A stretch of DNA of 64,000 nt from positions 65,808,223 through 65,872,222 of the forward strand of contig OZ026524.1 of the NCBI GenBank assembly GCA_964019695.1, read 5' to 3'. The notes beneath the pieces were generated by a model. That model was not told where the DNA came from. It saw only the letters and a list, made by a program, of their open reading frames with translations, and did no database searches. Positions 45,771 to 56,282 of the stretch are shown in pieces. How positions within the stretch are numbered: the first letter of the stretch is position 1; each line of letters opens with the position of its first letter. The DNA comes from Loripinus fragilis. Taxonomy: Eukaryota; Mollusca; Bivalvia; Lucinida; Lucinidae. Both the position numbers and the translations under genes were made by a program.

Positions 45771-46965
45771 CTAGTCATCATTTGTGCTTATTCATATAAA
45801 TGTTTTAATCCGTTCTCTTCGTAGTAAAATATTTTCAATCATATCCGACTGTCTCAGTTGAATCAGTACCAAGCAGAGGAAATTAATAAAGCACACACCA
45901 CAGTTGGATTATCTATCCTTTTAAAAGGAAAATTTATTCAAGTTATTATTGTGCTCACGCACACTCTATATAATACACCTTAGCAACCCAATTCACGAGG
46001 ATTTTCCTTCGGAAAATTAGTGACGTTGAACCCCCAACCCAATGATCTCAAGTTGATCATTCTTACAATGAGCCACTGTACTCCCTTTATCTAATATTGA
46101 ATGACAACCAAAGTACTACACAGATGCCTACTCTGATCTGAGCGGTGAAGTTTCAATGTGATAGATTACTGCATGTGTGTTTTACAGATTTTTGTATCTT
46201 GTGATAAGGATTCCTAGACTGGTATCAGACCAATAAATAGAGTAGTTGTAAAATATAAAACATTTACCTTACCATGCAAACACTACCTCTGTGTGCCAGT
46301 TTACACCGAAAGTAAATTTTGGTCTATGGGAGTTACAGAGCTTTCAGTAAGCATGGCCTGAAGTCCCCCCCATCTAACGTAGGGTCATAATATCTCCAAT
46401 CAGATAAGATACATGCTTAATAAGTGCATCTAAAGGTAAATTTCGTCCTCAGAAGATTCAAAGATTGGTTGGACGTGTCTAATTAGTAGCATGTGAATAG
46501 TTACTCATATGGTATTGGTTATTTTAAATCGAATGATTACTTAATGTGTTATTGATGTTGAACAGAAACCTGATACTTCGCCCATCTCTCAATTTTATGT
46601 TACTTCATGTACTCATCTCACTTTTGACCCGTCTGAGGTTATTTTTTTTCAAAACTTGATTATTGCACCTTGGATGGTTTCCTATGGATTAGAGGGCAGT
46701 AGTTCATGAGGAAAACTGGGCAAACTGTCCTTTTAAAAGGAAACTTTATCTAAATTGTATATGGTAGCATATATAACAGACTTTAAGAGACTATCGCTCA
46801 AGCGTAAAGAGAACAAACATCGCTTAAAAGATGCAGCTTGAAATTTTCTACTGCCTAATTCTCTAGGGGGGAAGGTAAACCATTCTCAGCCATCATTCTA
46901 TTACTGTGTGATCTTTAATTTGACATACGTTATTTAGCAAATGCGTAATGCGTAAACGTAATATG
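45771..46965. other. Unassigned 1.2-kb stretch
   Basis: No gene or repeat recognised. CCTTTTAAAAGGAAAATTTATTCAAGTTA at 45920 recurs as CCTTTTAAAAGGAAACTTTATCTAAATTG at 46731. Confidence 0.4.
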
Positions 46966-47114
46966 TTACCAGTGTTCAACAGTCACTGTTACTGGTTCCC
47001 GGTCCCTATATCTATCTCTGTCGTCGTGGTACCTCCGCCCTCCTTCTTCTTCTATGGGATCGTAGTAGTAGTGTGGCCGCCTGCCATAGCCATCTCCAGG
47101 GTAGTATGTAGGAA
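46966..47114 (-). CDS. Possible terminal exon of an unknown minus-strand gene
   Basis: After AGTCACACAG, two bases complete a codon; the exon then reads PTYYPGDGYGRRPHYYYDPI, EEEGGRRYHDDRDRYRDREP and VTVTVEHW before a TAA at 46968-46966. The Tyr/Arg/Asp-rich, codon-biased tail looks like a real protein end, while the plus-strand frame opposite is hydrophobic antisense. The acceptor lies at the edge of a GTGACTATACAT minisatellite. No upstream exon was identified and the family is unknown. Confidence 0.45.
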
Positions 47115-47205
47115 CTGTGTGACTATACATCTCTCATGTCTTACTATACATTCCTTTTTTGTGACTGACTATACATTCCTTATGTGTGACTATACGTGGT
47201 CCATA
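47115..47205. repeat. Short minisatellite (TGTGACTATACATTCCTTATG)
   Basis: Four diverged units of roughly 22-27 bp. It abuts the putative acceptor of 46966-47114. Confidence 0.7.
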
Positions 47206-48186
47206 TATGGCTACATAGTTTTCACTTCACTCTTTCCCTATCCCTCAACAGCAACCTGGGTTATCAGACGTCGATTTATCCAGTTATACTGTATTTAAAA
47301 ACCTCAAAACGTTAATGATTAAACTCCATATATTCTAGCAAATGCATATGCACTGCAAACCTTGGCTGATATACGCGTGTTTGTGGCACAGTTATTTACC
47401 ATAGCAACTAGGGATATAAGTGTGTGTGTGTTCTTTTCAGCCAAACAAAATTATTCACGAATCAAAAAATGGAATATGAATTTTTCACTGCTTGTTTGAT
47501 ATAACCATAAAAATATTATGATTATAATACTTAAACTTAAAATTCCTTGTTATTAGCTCTATCTATGTATCCAACAAAATAAATCACCGAAAAGCATTTT
47601 CACTAAAAGGAATTCATCTTTTTTGCACATTTTGAATACACCATTTAAATTGGCATTCAATGAGTTGGTTCTTTGGAAAATGGCAGTTTTCAAAACTGCA
47701 AGCATCCAATGCTCCAAGCAGACTCATAAGAGCCTTCGATCAACTCGTACACAGAGTGTACGGCTGTAGATGAAACGAATATTTTCAGACGTACAATCTA
47801 ATAAATTAAGCAAAATAAGAGCATCGTTATACATGTATTACACCACTGATCACGGTATCCTGGCATTACGTATTTACAAATGTATTTGTATGTTTACGGG
47901 CAGGTCGAACTGACGAAATTTGTATTGATCTGATTAACTGAACCGTAACCATCAATAAATAGTCCACCCCTAGTAAAAACGGTTCTTATCGAATATGCAT
48001 AAAATCATTAGATGCGTACACGCATACTTATCACATTGGCGAGCAACAAAGGCTCTGGCGAGTCCTGCGAATATTCGTAGGCTCGCCAGCACATTCGTTG
48101 TTCTAATAAACAAAGTATGGACGTAGATGAAGTATCTGGCTTAATAGTTGAACTATTTGCCTCTGGATACCTCAGCGTGGGCATGT
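47206..48186. other. Unassigned stretch
   Basis: No gene called. 48041-48110 contains a repeat G-like hairpin (GGCGAGTCCTGCGAATATTC..GTAGGCTCGCC). Confidence 0.4.
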
Positions 48187-48197
48187 GGGGCATTTGC

Positions 48198-48403
48198 TTT
48201 GTTTGTTTGTTTGATTTGATTCTTTACGTCCCATCAACAATCTTTCAGTAAAACAGGGACGGGTCTTCCTGAGTTGAACCAGTACTAAGCTAGGATAAAT
48301 GTGTCTTGCTCAAGGACCACAACGCAGTGACGCCGTTGAGGTTCGAACCCGCGGCCTTTCGGTCTCGAATCAAGCACCCAACCACCGAGCCACTGCGCTC
48401 CCT
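48198..48403 (-). mobile_element. SINE family 2, full-length inverted copy
   Basis: Reverse complement begins AGGGAGCGCAGTGGCTCGGT and keeps the B box GGGTTCGAACC, ending in ACGTAAAGAATCAAATCAAA. A perfect 11-bp target duplication GGGGCATTTGC lies at 48187-48197 and 48404-48414. Confidence 0.95.
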
Positions 48404-48694
48404 GGGGCATTTGCACATATGCGTTAAGTTGTACCAGAATCTCGTGTGCTGGCCCATTTTTTTTTAATTCGCAAGCTTTCCATTGGTGCTAGATCTCTAG
48501 TTTATGGTAGATGTCTTCATCTTTGCCCATACTTTGTATGTGCGATTAAACGGGTCGGGCTCTGACGAGACTTCACGGATGTGCAGGTTTGCCTGTATCG
48601 TCCATGATTCGTCACTTGTGCAATAAGCGACAGAATCTTACGAACTGGCTAAAGATGTATCCCAGTCCCGGGATCCCAGTAAACATCTTAAAGA

Positions 48695-48762
48695 GGGCCA
48701 CAATCGGCCTACCAGCGAAACACCATTCGAATGGCGTTTCGCTGGCGGACCGATGGTGGCCC
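48695..48762. repeat. Hairpin MITE core, copy 2
   Basis: GGGCCACAATCGGCCTACCA..GCGAAACACCATTCGAATGG..CGTTTCGCTGGCGGACC..ATGGTGGCCC. It is closely related to 40662-40709 but without the CATGCGCGGATCCAG ends, so the core may move independently. Confidence 0.7.
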
Positions 48763-49012
48763 GACAAGGTTGGCTGAGATACAGGAATAGTATTGATTGT
48801 GTAACAGTATGTAGATCGGCTAGGGCATCCGAAAACTTTGGATCTTTCATTTGAGTTTTGTATCTATTTTCCGCGGTGCGACTCTCAAGAAAGTGTGAAT
48901 GAATTTTTAATATACCATCTGATTCTTTTTCTTTCTGTTATTTTTCGTATATAAAAGAATAAAATATGAATATCGAAGTTTAAGGCTCTGAGCATTTACA
49001 CATCTACCGTAA

Positions 49013-49195
49013 ATGTTTGTATGTCTATATTTCAAAAGCGTTCCACAAAGCCATATGTGTCACAACTTGGGAAAGCAGCACTACTTCGGCCATCAATCGG
49101 AACTGCCTCGGCCAATTTCGTGGAATCAGACCACGGATGTACCGTCGAGGATCTACTTTGATAACGCGGGTGATAACGTGACGCTGACGTTATAA
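49013..49195 (+). other. GC-richer open stretch, possible exon
   Basis: Two plus frames are open: one ends SRIYFDNAGDNVTLTL before TAA, the other reads STKPYVSQLGKAALLRPSIG. Composition differs from the AT-rich surroundings. Neither is recognised and no decisive splice pair is seen. Confidence 0.2.
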
Positions 49196-49269
49196 ACCAT
49201 GTTAACACAATAACAAGTGTGATTGAATCAAAACAAACGGCTAAAAATGAAGTTTATGTTGTTGTTTTT

Positions 49270-49311
49270 TTTTTTAATAAAATATCGCTATAGCGATATT
49301 TTATTAAAAAA
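49270..49311. repeat. Perfect 42-bp palindrome
   Basis: TTTTTAATAAAATATCGCTA is followed directly by its reverse complement, with a further T-A pair outside. The stop codon of the minus-strand exon 49288-49549 lies at its centre. Confidence 0.97.
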
Positions 49312-49549
49312 CAGATAAAATTCATTTATTCTGCTGATTAATTTTTTCGGATAATCAGAACAATCGATTTTAATAGAGCTGAACCCACATGCTACAGAAG
49401 TAATTTTCCACACGCCAAATGGAGCTTTATAGTACATAGTATACGCGTAATGCTCCTTATAAACATCCGAGCCATGATTGGATTCTCGAATTGTGACGGA
49501 CTTTCCCAAATGCTTTGGCCATATGCGAATCACCCGATTTGTTTTCGAC
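49288..49549 (-). CDS. Possible terminal exon of an unknown minus-strand gene
   Basis: After CTTTTCCTTGACAG the exon gives one base and then SKTNRVIRIWPKHLGKSVTI, RESNHGSDVYKEHYAYTMYY and KAPFGVWKITSVACGFSSIK before the TAG in the palindrome; 86 codons. Repeated aromatic/hydrophobic alternation and the GVW.I.SV.CG strand suggest a beta-rich extracellular-type domain, which I cannot name. The last ~10 codons run into AT-rich palindrome, so the stop may be a secondary truncation. No upstream exon was found. Confidence 0.45.
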
Positions 49550-49931
49550 CTGTCAAGGAAAAGTGCAACTATTTGACCGGCTTAGCATGCGTGGCCAGCG
49601 TTGTTGACTAGCTCGTTGAATCACGGTACAACTTGAATCCTGGTTGCTCGAAGTTAATTTTGTAAACTCTTGATTCCGATAAAAGATTCTTTCGAGTGAG
49701 AAATCAAATACTTTTGTACTCTAGATAAATGTAGTATTTAAAGATAAGTTTTGCTAGTTTAGTTTAAACGTATTTATTGCCAATATAAAGCAAGGGGTCG
49801 GGCCACAAGTTTTTCCAATATTAGTTACGGCCCTTCCCCTACAGTATACATACAAAGCATTACATAGACAATGGCGAACATATTTCTTTAAGAACAACGT
49901 GATGATAATCGTTTTCTTAAAATGAGCTAAA
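49550..49931. other. Unassigned stretch
   Basis: No feature recognised. Confidence 0.4.
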
Positions 49932-50650
49932 TGATATATAGAGAATACTAGGTGAGTGTCTTTTGATATCAAGTTTACCAGGCAAGGTTTTGAGAACGCT
50001 TGTTGACATCGCGAGGCTTGCCGAGCGATTCAACATGCGTTCTCAAAGCCGAGCCTGGTAAACTTGATATCAAAAGACGCGAACCTGGTATTCTTTTTAT
50101 CAGTTTACCCATTGTTTCACTCTTCAAACTAGCGGTTATGACGTAATTTTCAATTTTTGTGTTGATTCAGTGTCATTAGCGACGTCATTTAAAAGTGCAA
50201 CGTCATCATGACCTGATAAAGGTAACATGCCGTGAGATAGGAAACGTTTATTAGGTTATGTTGAAATGATTCAGTTAATATTAGGGGTGACTGATAAATA
50301 GAGAATACTAGGTGAGTGTCTTTTGATTTCAAGTTTACCAGGCAAGGCTTTGAGAACGCATGTTGACATCGCGAGGCTTGCCGAGCGATTCAACATGCGT
50401 TCTCAAAAAAGAGCCTGGTAAACTTGATATCAAAAGACGCGAATTTATCAGTTTACCCATTGTTGAACACTCTTCAAACTAGCGATTATGACGTTATTTT
50501 TTATTTTTGTGTTGATTCATCGTCATTAGCGACGTCATTCAAAAAGTGCAACGTCATCATGACCTGCTATAGGTAACATGCCGTGACTTAGGAAACGTTT
50601 ATTAGGTTATGTTGAAGGAATTCAGTTAATATTAGGGGTGACTGATAAAA
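49932..50650. repeat. Tandem pair of ~360-bp units, each with a long hairpin
   Basis: GAGAATACTAGGTGAGTGTC starts at 49941 and 50301. Each unit holds GTCTTTTGATATCAAGTTTA..CCAGGC and, ~70 bp on, its inverse, giving an interrupted stem of ~50 bp. The rest (ATTAGCGACGTCATT, TGACCTGATAAAGGTAACATGCC) is also duplicated with few differences, so duplication is recent. Confidence 0.93.
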
Positions 50651-50822
50651 TGTTATTGATGGTAATTGAAATGAGAATGAGTGATTGGGCGGACTTTGTT
50701 GAGGTAATATCAGTGTGTTTTAAAGTTCAGGTGCCAAGCGTGTTATTTTGCTTAATTTTATATGGAGTGAAGTTTAGATAATTTACATGTAGTATTTGAA
50801 TGTTTGTTATCGTAAATGTAAA

Positions 50823-51975
50823 TCAATCAAAGCAGTTTGAGTTTTTAATAAAAATATTAACAGATTCAAAGATGGTTTTATTTTCTGCATCGGTGAGATT
50901 TGGATTTCTATATAACAGTATTTCTAGCCTTAGTTGGAGAAAATTTCTCAAGGAATCAAATAAAACCAAGCGTTGGATAGTATGTTTGTGACATCTAAGG
51001 AAGTGTTCAGCGTTTTTCGGGTTCAACTTGACAGCTACAAAGTGGGTCAGGACGCAAAAAGTTGTTAAATAAATTGAGATTCAAATTGCTACAGTTGTTG
51101 CGAATTCTTGCGTGCAGAACAGATAAACGCCTATTGCCAGATGCATAATAACTTGGTACTTTGGAGTTAATAGCAAAGGGCTTTTTCATCTGATACTTGA
51201 ATGAATGAATCTTTGAATCTTTGAGGCTGTTATCGGCTGCATTCCAAAGTGTTATTGCTGACGGGATACATGATTTCTTGAAAATTTCAGTACGTGCAAA
51301 TGGGACTGAGTAGTTACTCATAATACGAAGAGAATAATTCGAAATGTTTCTCACTAATGGTGGCATAAGATCAGATATGTATGTTGGCAATAAGTCAAAA
51401 TGAGCTTTGAACATGAAGCTTAATATTTGCTGTCTTCTTCTTCTTTCAGCAAGCGAGAGCCAACCACATTCCTTATTCAGCTTGTCCAAAGAAACAGATC
51501 TGGTTAATCCCGTTACGATGCGGGCAGCTTTATTTTGAATTTTATCGAGAATATCAGAATTATGGGCTGCACAATCGTCCCAAACAATAGAGGCATACAC
51601 CAAGACTGGCAATAGATACGAAAAGTATAATTGATTTAAAGCGTTCCGACTGAATGAAAATTAAAGTTTTCGCATGATGCCTAAAACTTTTGCTGCAGAG
51701 GTTTTAACATTATGTATATGATCTGTCCATTTGCCATCGTATGAAAGTGTTAGACCTAGGTGTTTGTGACTTTCAACTAATTTTATGTGCGTATTCTCTC
51801 ATTTAAGAACAGGCATGTGGTCAACATTTCTAAGGGTTAATAAAATTGCTTCTGTTTTGGAGGGATTGAATATTACGAGCCATTGTTTAGCCCACTGTAC
51901 AAGAGTATTAGATCTTGGTTTATGAGACCTTGGATATTATCAAAGGATATCCCGATCGGGTGTGCGAGAATGCCT
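50823..51975 (-). pseudogene. CR1/Jockey-like LINE reverse-transcriptase relic
   Basis: Reading down the minus strand: WAKQWLVIFNPSKTEAILLT, then SHKHLGLTLSYDGKWTDHI, YFSYLLPVLVYASIVWDDCA, DKIQNKAARIVTGLTRSVSL and CGWLSLAERRRRQQILSFMF. This is the RT palm end and C-terminal domain of non-LTR elements without RNase H. There are stops near 51800 and 51660 and a frameshift near 51020 (C.C..EPEKR to NAEHFLRC). No active-site YxDD and no endonuclease are present. The right border coincides with the TTAA element at 51980, which may have inserted into it. Confidence 0.88.
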
Positions 51976-51979
51976 TTAA

Positions 51980-53015
51980 GGCCCTGTCACACTACGACGT
52001 ATAGCACCAACGTATGCCGACGTGTGAGAAATTCAGCAAGTACGTTGTTATACGCTGAGCACGTTAGAAATAAGTTTTTCAACACGTTACGAACACGCTA
52101 TAGTAAGTTTGTATACGTTGAAATACGGCGAAGAGGTCCAACATTTTGTGCATCTATAATAAATCTCAGCGTACTGTTTCTATACGTTAGGCATACGTTA
52201 GATGTACGCAGCAGGTATAAAAAACGTTAGCGCTAACGTATGTCGACATATGAGAAAATCAGCAAGGACGTTGGTGTACGCTGAATACGTTAGAGATAGG
52301 TTTTAAACACGTTACGAACACGCTACTGTACGTTGGTATACGTTGTCAAACGGCGAATAGATCCCAAAATTTTGTGCTTGCATAAAAAATCCTTAGCGTA
52401 GACCGACGTATTGCTTATACGTTAGGCATACGTTAGATGTACGCTACATGTAAGTTATGCATACTTTAAGGTACGTTAAGCAACAACGTATGAGGACGGA
52501 TGAGAAATCATCGAGTACGTTGGAATACCGTGGATAAGTTAGACATATGTTTTAAATACGTTACGAACACGCTGCAGTACGTTGGTGTACGTTGTCATGT
52601 GGCAAAAGGGTCTCAAAATTTGGTACTGTTTTATACGTTAGACATACGTTAGGTGTACGCTACATGTAAGTTATGCATACGTTAACGTACGTTACATATA
52701 CAATTCAGCATACGTTAGACGATCGTTGTGCATAAGTTTCTCATAAGTTAAGAACACTAGAGATACGCTTGGCATACGCTGTTATGCGCTAATACAAGTA
52801 TAAGTTATGTTACGCCAGGAATAAGTTATGAATAAGTTACTCATAAGATAGACACATGTTCTATGTTCGTTGCGCATACGCTTTGTATAAGTTCAGAGAA
52901 AGGCTTAGATTTTTTAAAATTAGATTTCAGCGTATGTCAGCTTATGCCAGCTTACTATGATATATTCTTCATACGTCGGAGTACGTTGGCTAAAACGTTA
53001 TAGTGTGACAGTGCC
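51980..53015. mobile_element. 1.04-kb TTAA-flanked element saturated with ACGTT/ACGTA words
   Basis: Flanked by TTAA (51976-51979 and 53016-53019). Ends GGCCCTGTCACACTACGACG and the inverse of GGCACTGTCACACTATAACG. The interior is variants of TACGTTAGACATACGTTAG and TAAGTTATGCATACG, with at least three diverged tandem sections (CAACGTATG.CGAC..TGAGAAA at about 52006, 52238 and 52487). Non-coding; open frames here are by-products. Confidence 0.9.
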
Positions 53016-53059
53016 TTAACACACCCTGTTAAAAAAAACTTAGCTTATGCGTGGGCACC

Positions 53060-53352
53060 TTTCCTAGATTTGCTGTTGTGACAACGCACATAGCTTCTAC
53101 TTTCGTTTTTTCAGAAAAGAATTGTCATGTGCTATTAATAGTAAATGAGGTCTATTTTCGATTTTTCGAAAATAGCTCTTATCTGGTTCGTGTGTTTAAA
53201 TACGGGCATTAGATCGCTTACGATGCATTTTCTGATGAGCAATAATACCTGTTGTATCATTCTATAATAATAAATAAAATCTTTAAACGCCATTCTTTTG
53301 GAATCAATTGTATATTGACAAAGGGAGGACCAGTTTGAGGAAAATTGTCAAA
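53060..53352 (+). promoter_or_regulatory. Putative promoter of the membrane-protein gene
   Basis: Upstream blocks shared with the second copy (63140-63401): CTACTTTCGTTTTTTCAGAA (~53098), GCTATTAATAGTA (~53131), and the inverted repeat CTATTTTCGATTTTTCGAAA (53152-53175, arms of 10). On the minus strand both TTTCG blocks read AANNGAAA, the core bound by interferon regulatory factors. TATAATAATAAATAAA lies near 53265. The function is inferred from conservation. Confidence 0.55.
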
Positions 53353-54183
53353 ATGGAAAATATCGTTCATTTAACTTCGATGTCTACGTATTGTGAGTTT
53401 GTTTCTTGTATACTTTATGCTGCTGGTGCCACACTGTTCTTCAAGAAGACTTTCAGACTTAGTATTTTACCTACAGTTCTATCTATGGTGCTAATAGGTG
53501 GAATTCTAGAGCAGACGGACACCTTGTCGTTAATAACGGTTAGTTGTTTGCTTATATTGGCAGTAAGTCCATTGGTGTACACATGTAGACAAAATTTTGA
53601 TTGGTTGAAGACGGGACTGAAAATGGACATGTTTGTCTGGTTTATATTTGCATTTATGGACGTCAAATTTAAAAGACATCGGACGCTATTTACCAACATG
53701 TTCTTTCATACATTTTGTCCAGATATTGTCGAACTAACGTGGAATCTCGTCAGACTACTCGTCACCGCCTGCCCACAATTCCTCAGAAAGCCAATCTGGT
53801 TGAAGGCAAAATTACAAGGTATTCGAAGCAAACTAGGACCGATGTACGCTTTATTCATCACCTGTTACGTCATAAACCTTGAGAAGAACATAATTGTGAC
53901 GTCACTTGGAACCACAGCCTCGGGATTGGCTCTTCTCGCAGGGATATTTTGTCGGCCGGATAATTCTGCGATGTTGGAGCTCGTTGGATGCAGCATGAAA
54001 TATCGATCACGAAGAAAATTGCATGGAAGGTTGATGATTCTGTCGTTTGTTTCGAGCATGGTGCTGCTTATTTACAATTACAGACGTTTCAGTCGAACAT
54101 GTGCCAATCAAATATTTCCACTTGAAAACGAAACAATGCATACCATGAGTTGTGACAATGTACTGTACAGTGGTATTCCATAA
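53353..54183 (+). CDS. Intronless multi-pass membrane protein, unknown family, copy 1
   Basis: The protein has 276 residues from the ATG at 53353. I chose this start over one 45 bases upstream because the paralogue begins at the same Met (MENIVHL against MEKIVHL) and AAAATGG is a good context. Hydrophobic segments lie near residues 14-30, 36-52, 58-76, 91-104, 163-175, 180-199 and 226-243; basic patches (105-110, 216-226) separate them. The longest polar loop (105-160) contains FFHTFCPDIVELTWNLVRLL and RKPIWLKAKLQGIRSKLGPM and is almost invariant in the paralogue. The C-terminus is polar and Cys-containing. No signal peptide is clear and no family is recognised. Location in a membrane is likely; function unknown. 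Confidence 0.85.
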   Translation: MENIVHLTSMSTYCEFVSCILYAAGATLFFKKTFRLSILPTVLSMVLIGGILEQTDTLSLITVSCLLILAVSPLVYTCRQNFDWLKTGLKMDMFVWFIFAFMDVKFKRHRTLFTNMFFHTFCPDIVELTWNLVRLLVTACPQFLRKPIWLKAKLQGIRSKLGPMYALFITCYVINLEKNIIVTSLGTTASGLALLAGIFCRPDNSAMLELVGCSMKYRSRRKLHGRLMILSFVSSMVLLIYNYRRFSRTCANQIFPLENETMHTMSCDNVLYSGIP

Positions 54184-54198
54184 TTTAAGAGCCAATAA

Positions 54199-54624
54199 CA
54201 CTGTGGTTATACCACAACGGCAATTTGGGTCTCGTCACTTATTTCGGTGTTAAGGTAACTTTCTCATTATGTTCAATTTCTTCATTTATTCACAGATAAA
54301 CGCCCCAAAATGTTTGGGTTCCGATTGATTTTGTTCATCAAATTCACATGATAATAATCAATTATGATAATTAATCAATGACAAAAACGTATAATTATGA
54401 CTGAACCGTAATTGACTTTTTTTAATATAACTGTAAAAACACATTGAAAATCTGATTGTATCTCCGTTTTGGCAAGACAGAGGTTGTTAACTAGAGGATG
54501 CAATCTCGAAGCAAACATATATCCGAAAGTTCTCATTTTGGTCAGCACTTATTTGAAGGTAGTTTTACTATAACACCGGCGTGGGTGACGAGACCCAAAT
54601 TGCCGTAGTGGTATGACCACAGTG
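54199..54624. mobile_element. MITE with CACTG ends, inserted in the polyadenylation region
   Basis: Ends CACTGTGGTTATACCACAAC and the inverse of CACTGTGGTCATACCACTAC extend ~65 bp (GGCAATTTGGGTCTCGTCAC). A 5-bp duplication AATAA flanks it (54194-54198, 54625-54629). It begins 16 bp after the stop codon of the membrane-protein gene, and AATAAA is regenerated at 54625-54630. Non-coding. Confidence 0.9.
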
Positions 54625-54786
54625 AATAAAATGACACCTCGTCGACATGACGCCATTTGGGCCGGACATCCAGTGCAAGGTGCATGTTGGCATGTTAGTA
54701 CAGCAAAGATTGAAATCAGTCTGATCGACTGCGCATTATAATCAGAACCTCATTTCTCCGCATGAAGAAACGCTGGACACTTTGGT

Positions 54787-55373
54787 AAAACATAACTTTT
54801 TTGCTCTCTGTGAAGGCGGTAACATTAATATTCATATATGGGCATGGTTCGGCTATTTCATCTGCTAAACAAGGGAAATCAGGTTCTAAAGAATTAATAA
54901 GTTGCTTGGGCCATGCAAATTGAAAATCCTAACCGTATATACACTGGACTCACATTTATTAACCCTTATAGCGCATAATCACAAAATGTATGTTTTTGTC
55001 GTCCACTAAATATTTGAAGCCGTATAGACAAACAATGTGAACCCAGATAAGACTGCTCCTACAGCAGTCTGATCTGCGTCCACATTGTTTGCCTCTATGC
55101 TTATGTTAAATAGACATTTTCAGATGCAGTTATTTTGCTGGCGTTTTATGGACTACATTTTGTGTGGGGTAATGGCACAAGATGATAAGTTACTTACTTT
55201 TGAAGAAAAACCACGCCTCGTTTTCAGCTTTTACCTATGTCTAAGGTAGACCCGTCCTAATTACGTATATGCCTAGTGCGAAGGGACCGCGGCACACCGA
55301 CACCATAATTGAAAACAGTCCTAATAACGCTTTCACGAGGTGCCGCCTTTACAGTAACCAAGAAGTTGTATAA
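54787..55373. mobile_element. Diverged relative of the TIR element at 30311-31545
   Basis: The right end GCCGCCTTTACAGTAAC and left CTGTGAAGGCGG match the outer ends of that element. Internal blocks match inverted: ATTTCATCTGCTAA, TTTTGTCGTCCACTAA, AACCACGCCTC. It contains the hairpin CAGATAAGACTGCTCC / CAGCAGTCTGATCTG (55040-55080). Confidence 0.65.
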
Positions 55374-55490
55374 TACACAAGCGCCATGCTTTCTTTAGCT
55401 GAGTGCCATTTATGGTTGCCCAGGTCCCAAGGTCATAAAACTTGTTTCATGCTCAACTCTCTAGCATTAAATCTATCATGCGCATAAATA

Positions 55491-55520
55491 TTAAAATGCC
55501 AACATTTGTTGGCATTTTAA
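55491..55520. repeat. Perfect hairpin, 14-bp arms
   Basis: TTAAAATGCCAACA, TT, TGTTGGCATTTTAA. Related to the hairpin at 26117-26170. Confidence 0.9.
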
Positions 55521-55632
55521 CATTCTTCGGCATACTAAATATAAAATCTGAGAGGGGTTTTTTTTAAAGTGCAGATAAAATTTTACGCTCAGTTGTTTTA
55601 AGGATGTAAATTGTTTTAAAACCTCGGGACCT

Positions 55633-55881
55633 GGGCCCGGAATTGCAATGCCTCCTTAGAGTTAAGTTAAGTATTGATTTTTCAGGATGCGAAAAATAAA
55701 GTTTCAAACTGAATAAAATCAAAATAGTTTCATTTTTTTTCGATAGATCACAATGATATCTTTGACCACAAGTACTGCATCGATCCAGGCAATTTATTTA
55801 GCATTTAATGTAGCATGTTGAAATATCAATACTTAACTAAAGTCGTCCTTAACTTTAAGGAGACATTGTAATTCCGGGCCC
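55633..55881. mobile_element. MITE family E, copy 2
   Basis: GGGCCCGGAATTGCAATGCC to ATTGTAATTCCGGGCCC, colinear with 17698-17955 including TTTGACCACAAGTACTGCAT. Confidence 0.9.
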
Positions 55882-56282
55882 TGGCACCGTGTGTGTCGTA
55901 ATGGGTCATCTCGTTACGAGGTCAGTTTTTATGCTAAATGTATCAATCTTACATAGTCTTTTGCCTATAGACCTTGCCTATTAATGATGATTTTGAAATA
56001 TGGGCATAGACAAAAATCACATAGAATATTTGAAATATGAGCATAGTCAAATATCACATAGAATAAACAGAAGCCCAAGTCATTGATATTGTTATACAGT
56101 ATAAAAATGAGTACTGTAAAGTTACCGTAAAAAGAGGTGGCAGCTGAGCTGCCAATCCTTTTGATGTAACTTATACATACTTTATCTACTAAAACATACT
56201 GACATTTTGACCATGCTTAAGCTCGATAACTATGTTTATCTAGACGAATGCACAGCCATACAGTAAATCTCATAAACTACTG
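55882..56282. other. Unassigned stretch
   Basis: No feature recognised apart from a short direct repeat: TGAAATATGGGCATAGACAAAAATCACATAGAAT at 55994 and TGAAATATGAGCATAGTCAAATATCACATAGAAT at 56031. Confidence 0.45.

Noticed and set aside
46948..47298. 116-codon hydrophobic plus-strand frame
   Set aside because: It is the antisense of the Arg/Asp/Tyr-rich minus-strand exon and of a minisatellite.
47655..47760. Small exon on either strand
   Set aside because: An acceptor-like CATCTACAG exists, but no donor, no phase partner and no recognised residues.
51883..52230. 115-codon plus-strand frame
   Set aside because: It spans the junction between a LINE relic and a word-saturated TTAA element; composition is that of the repeat.
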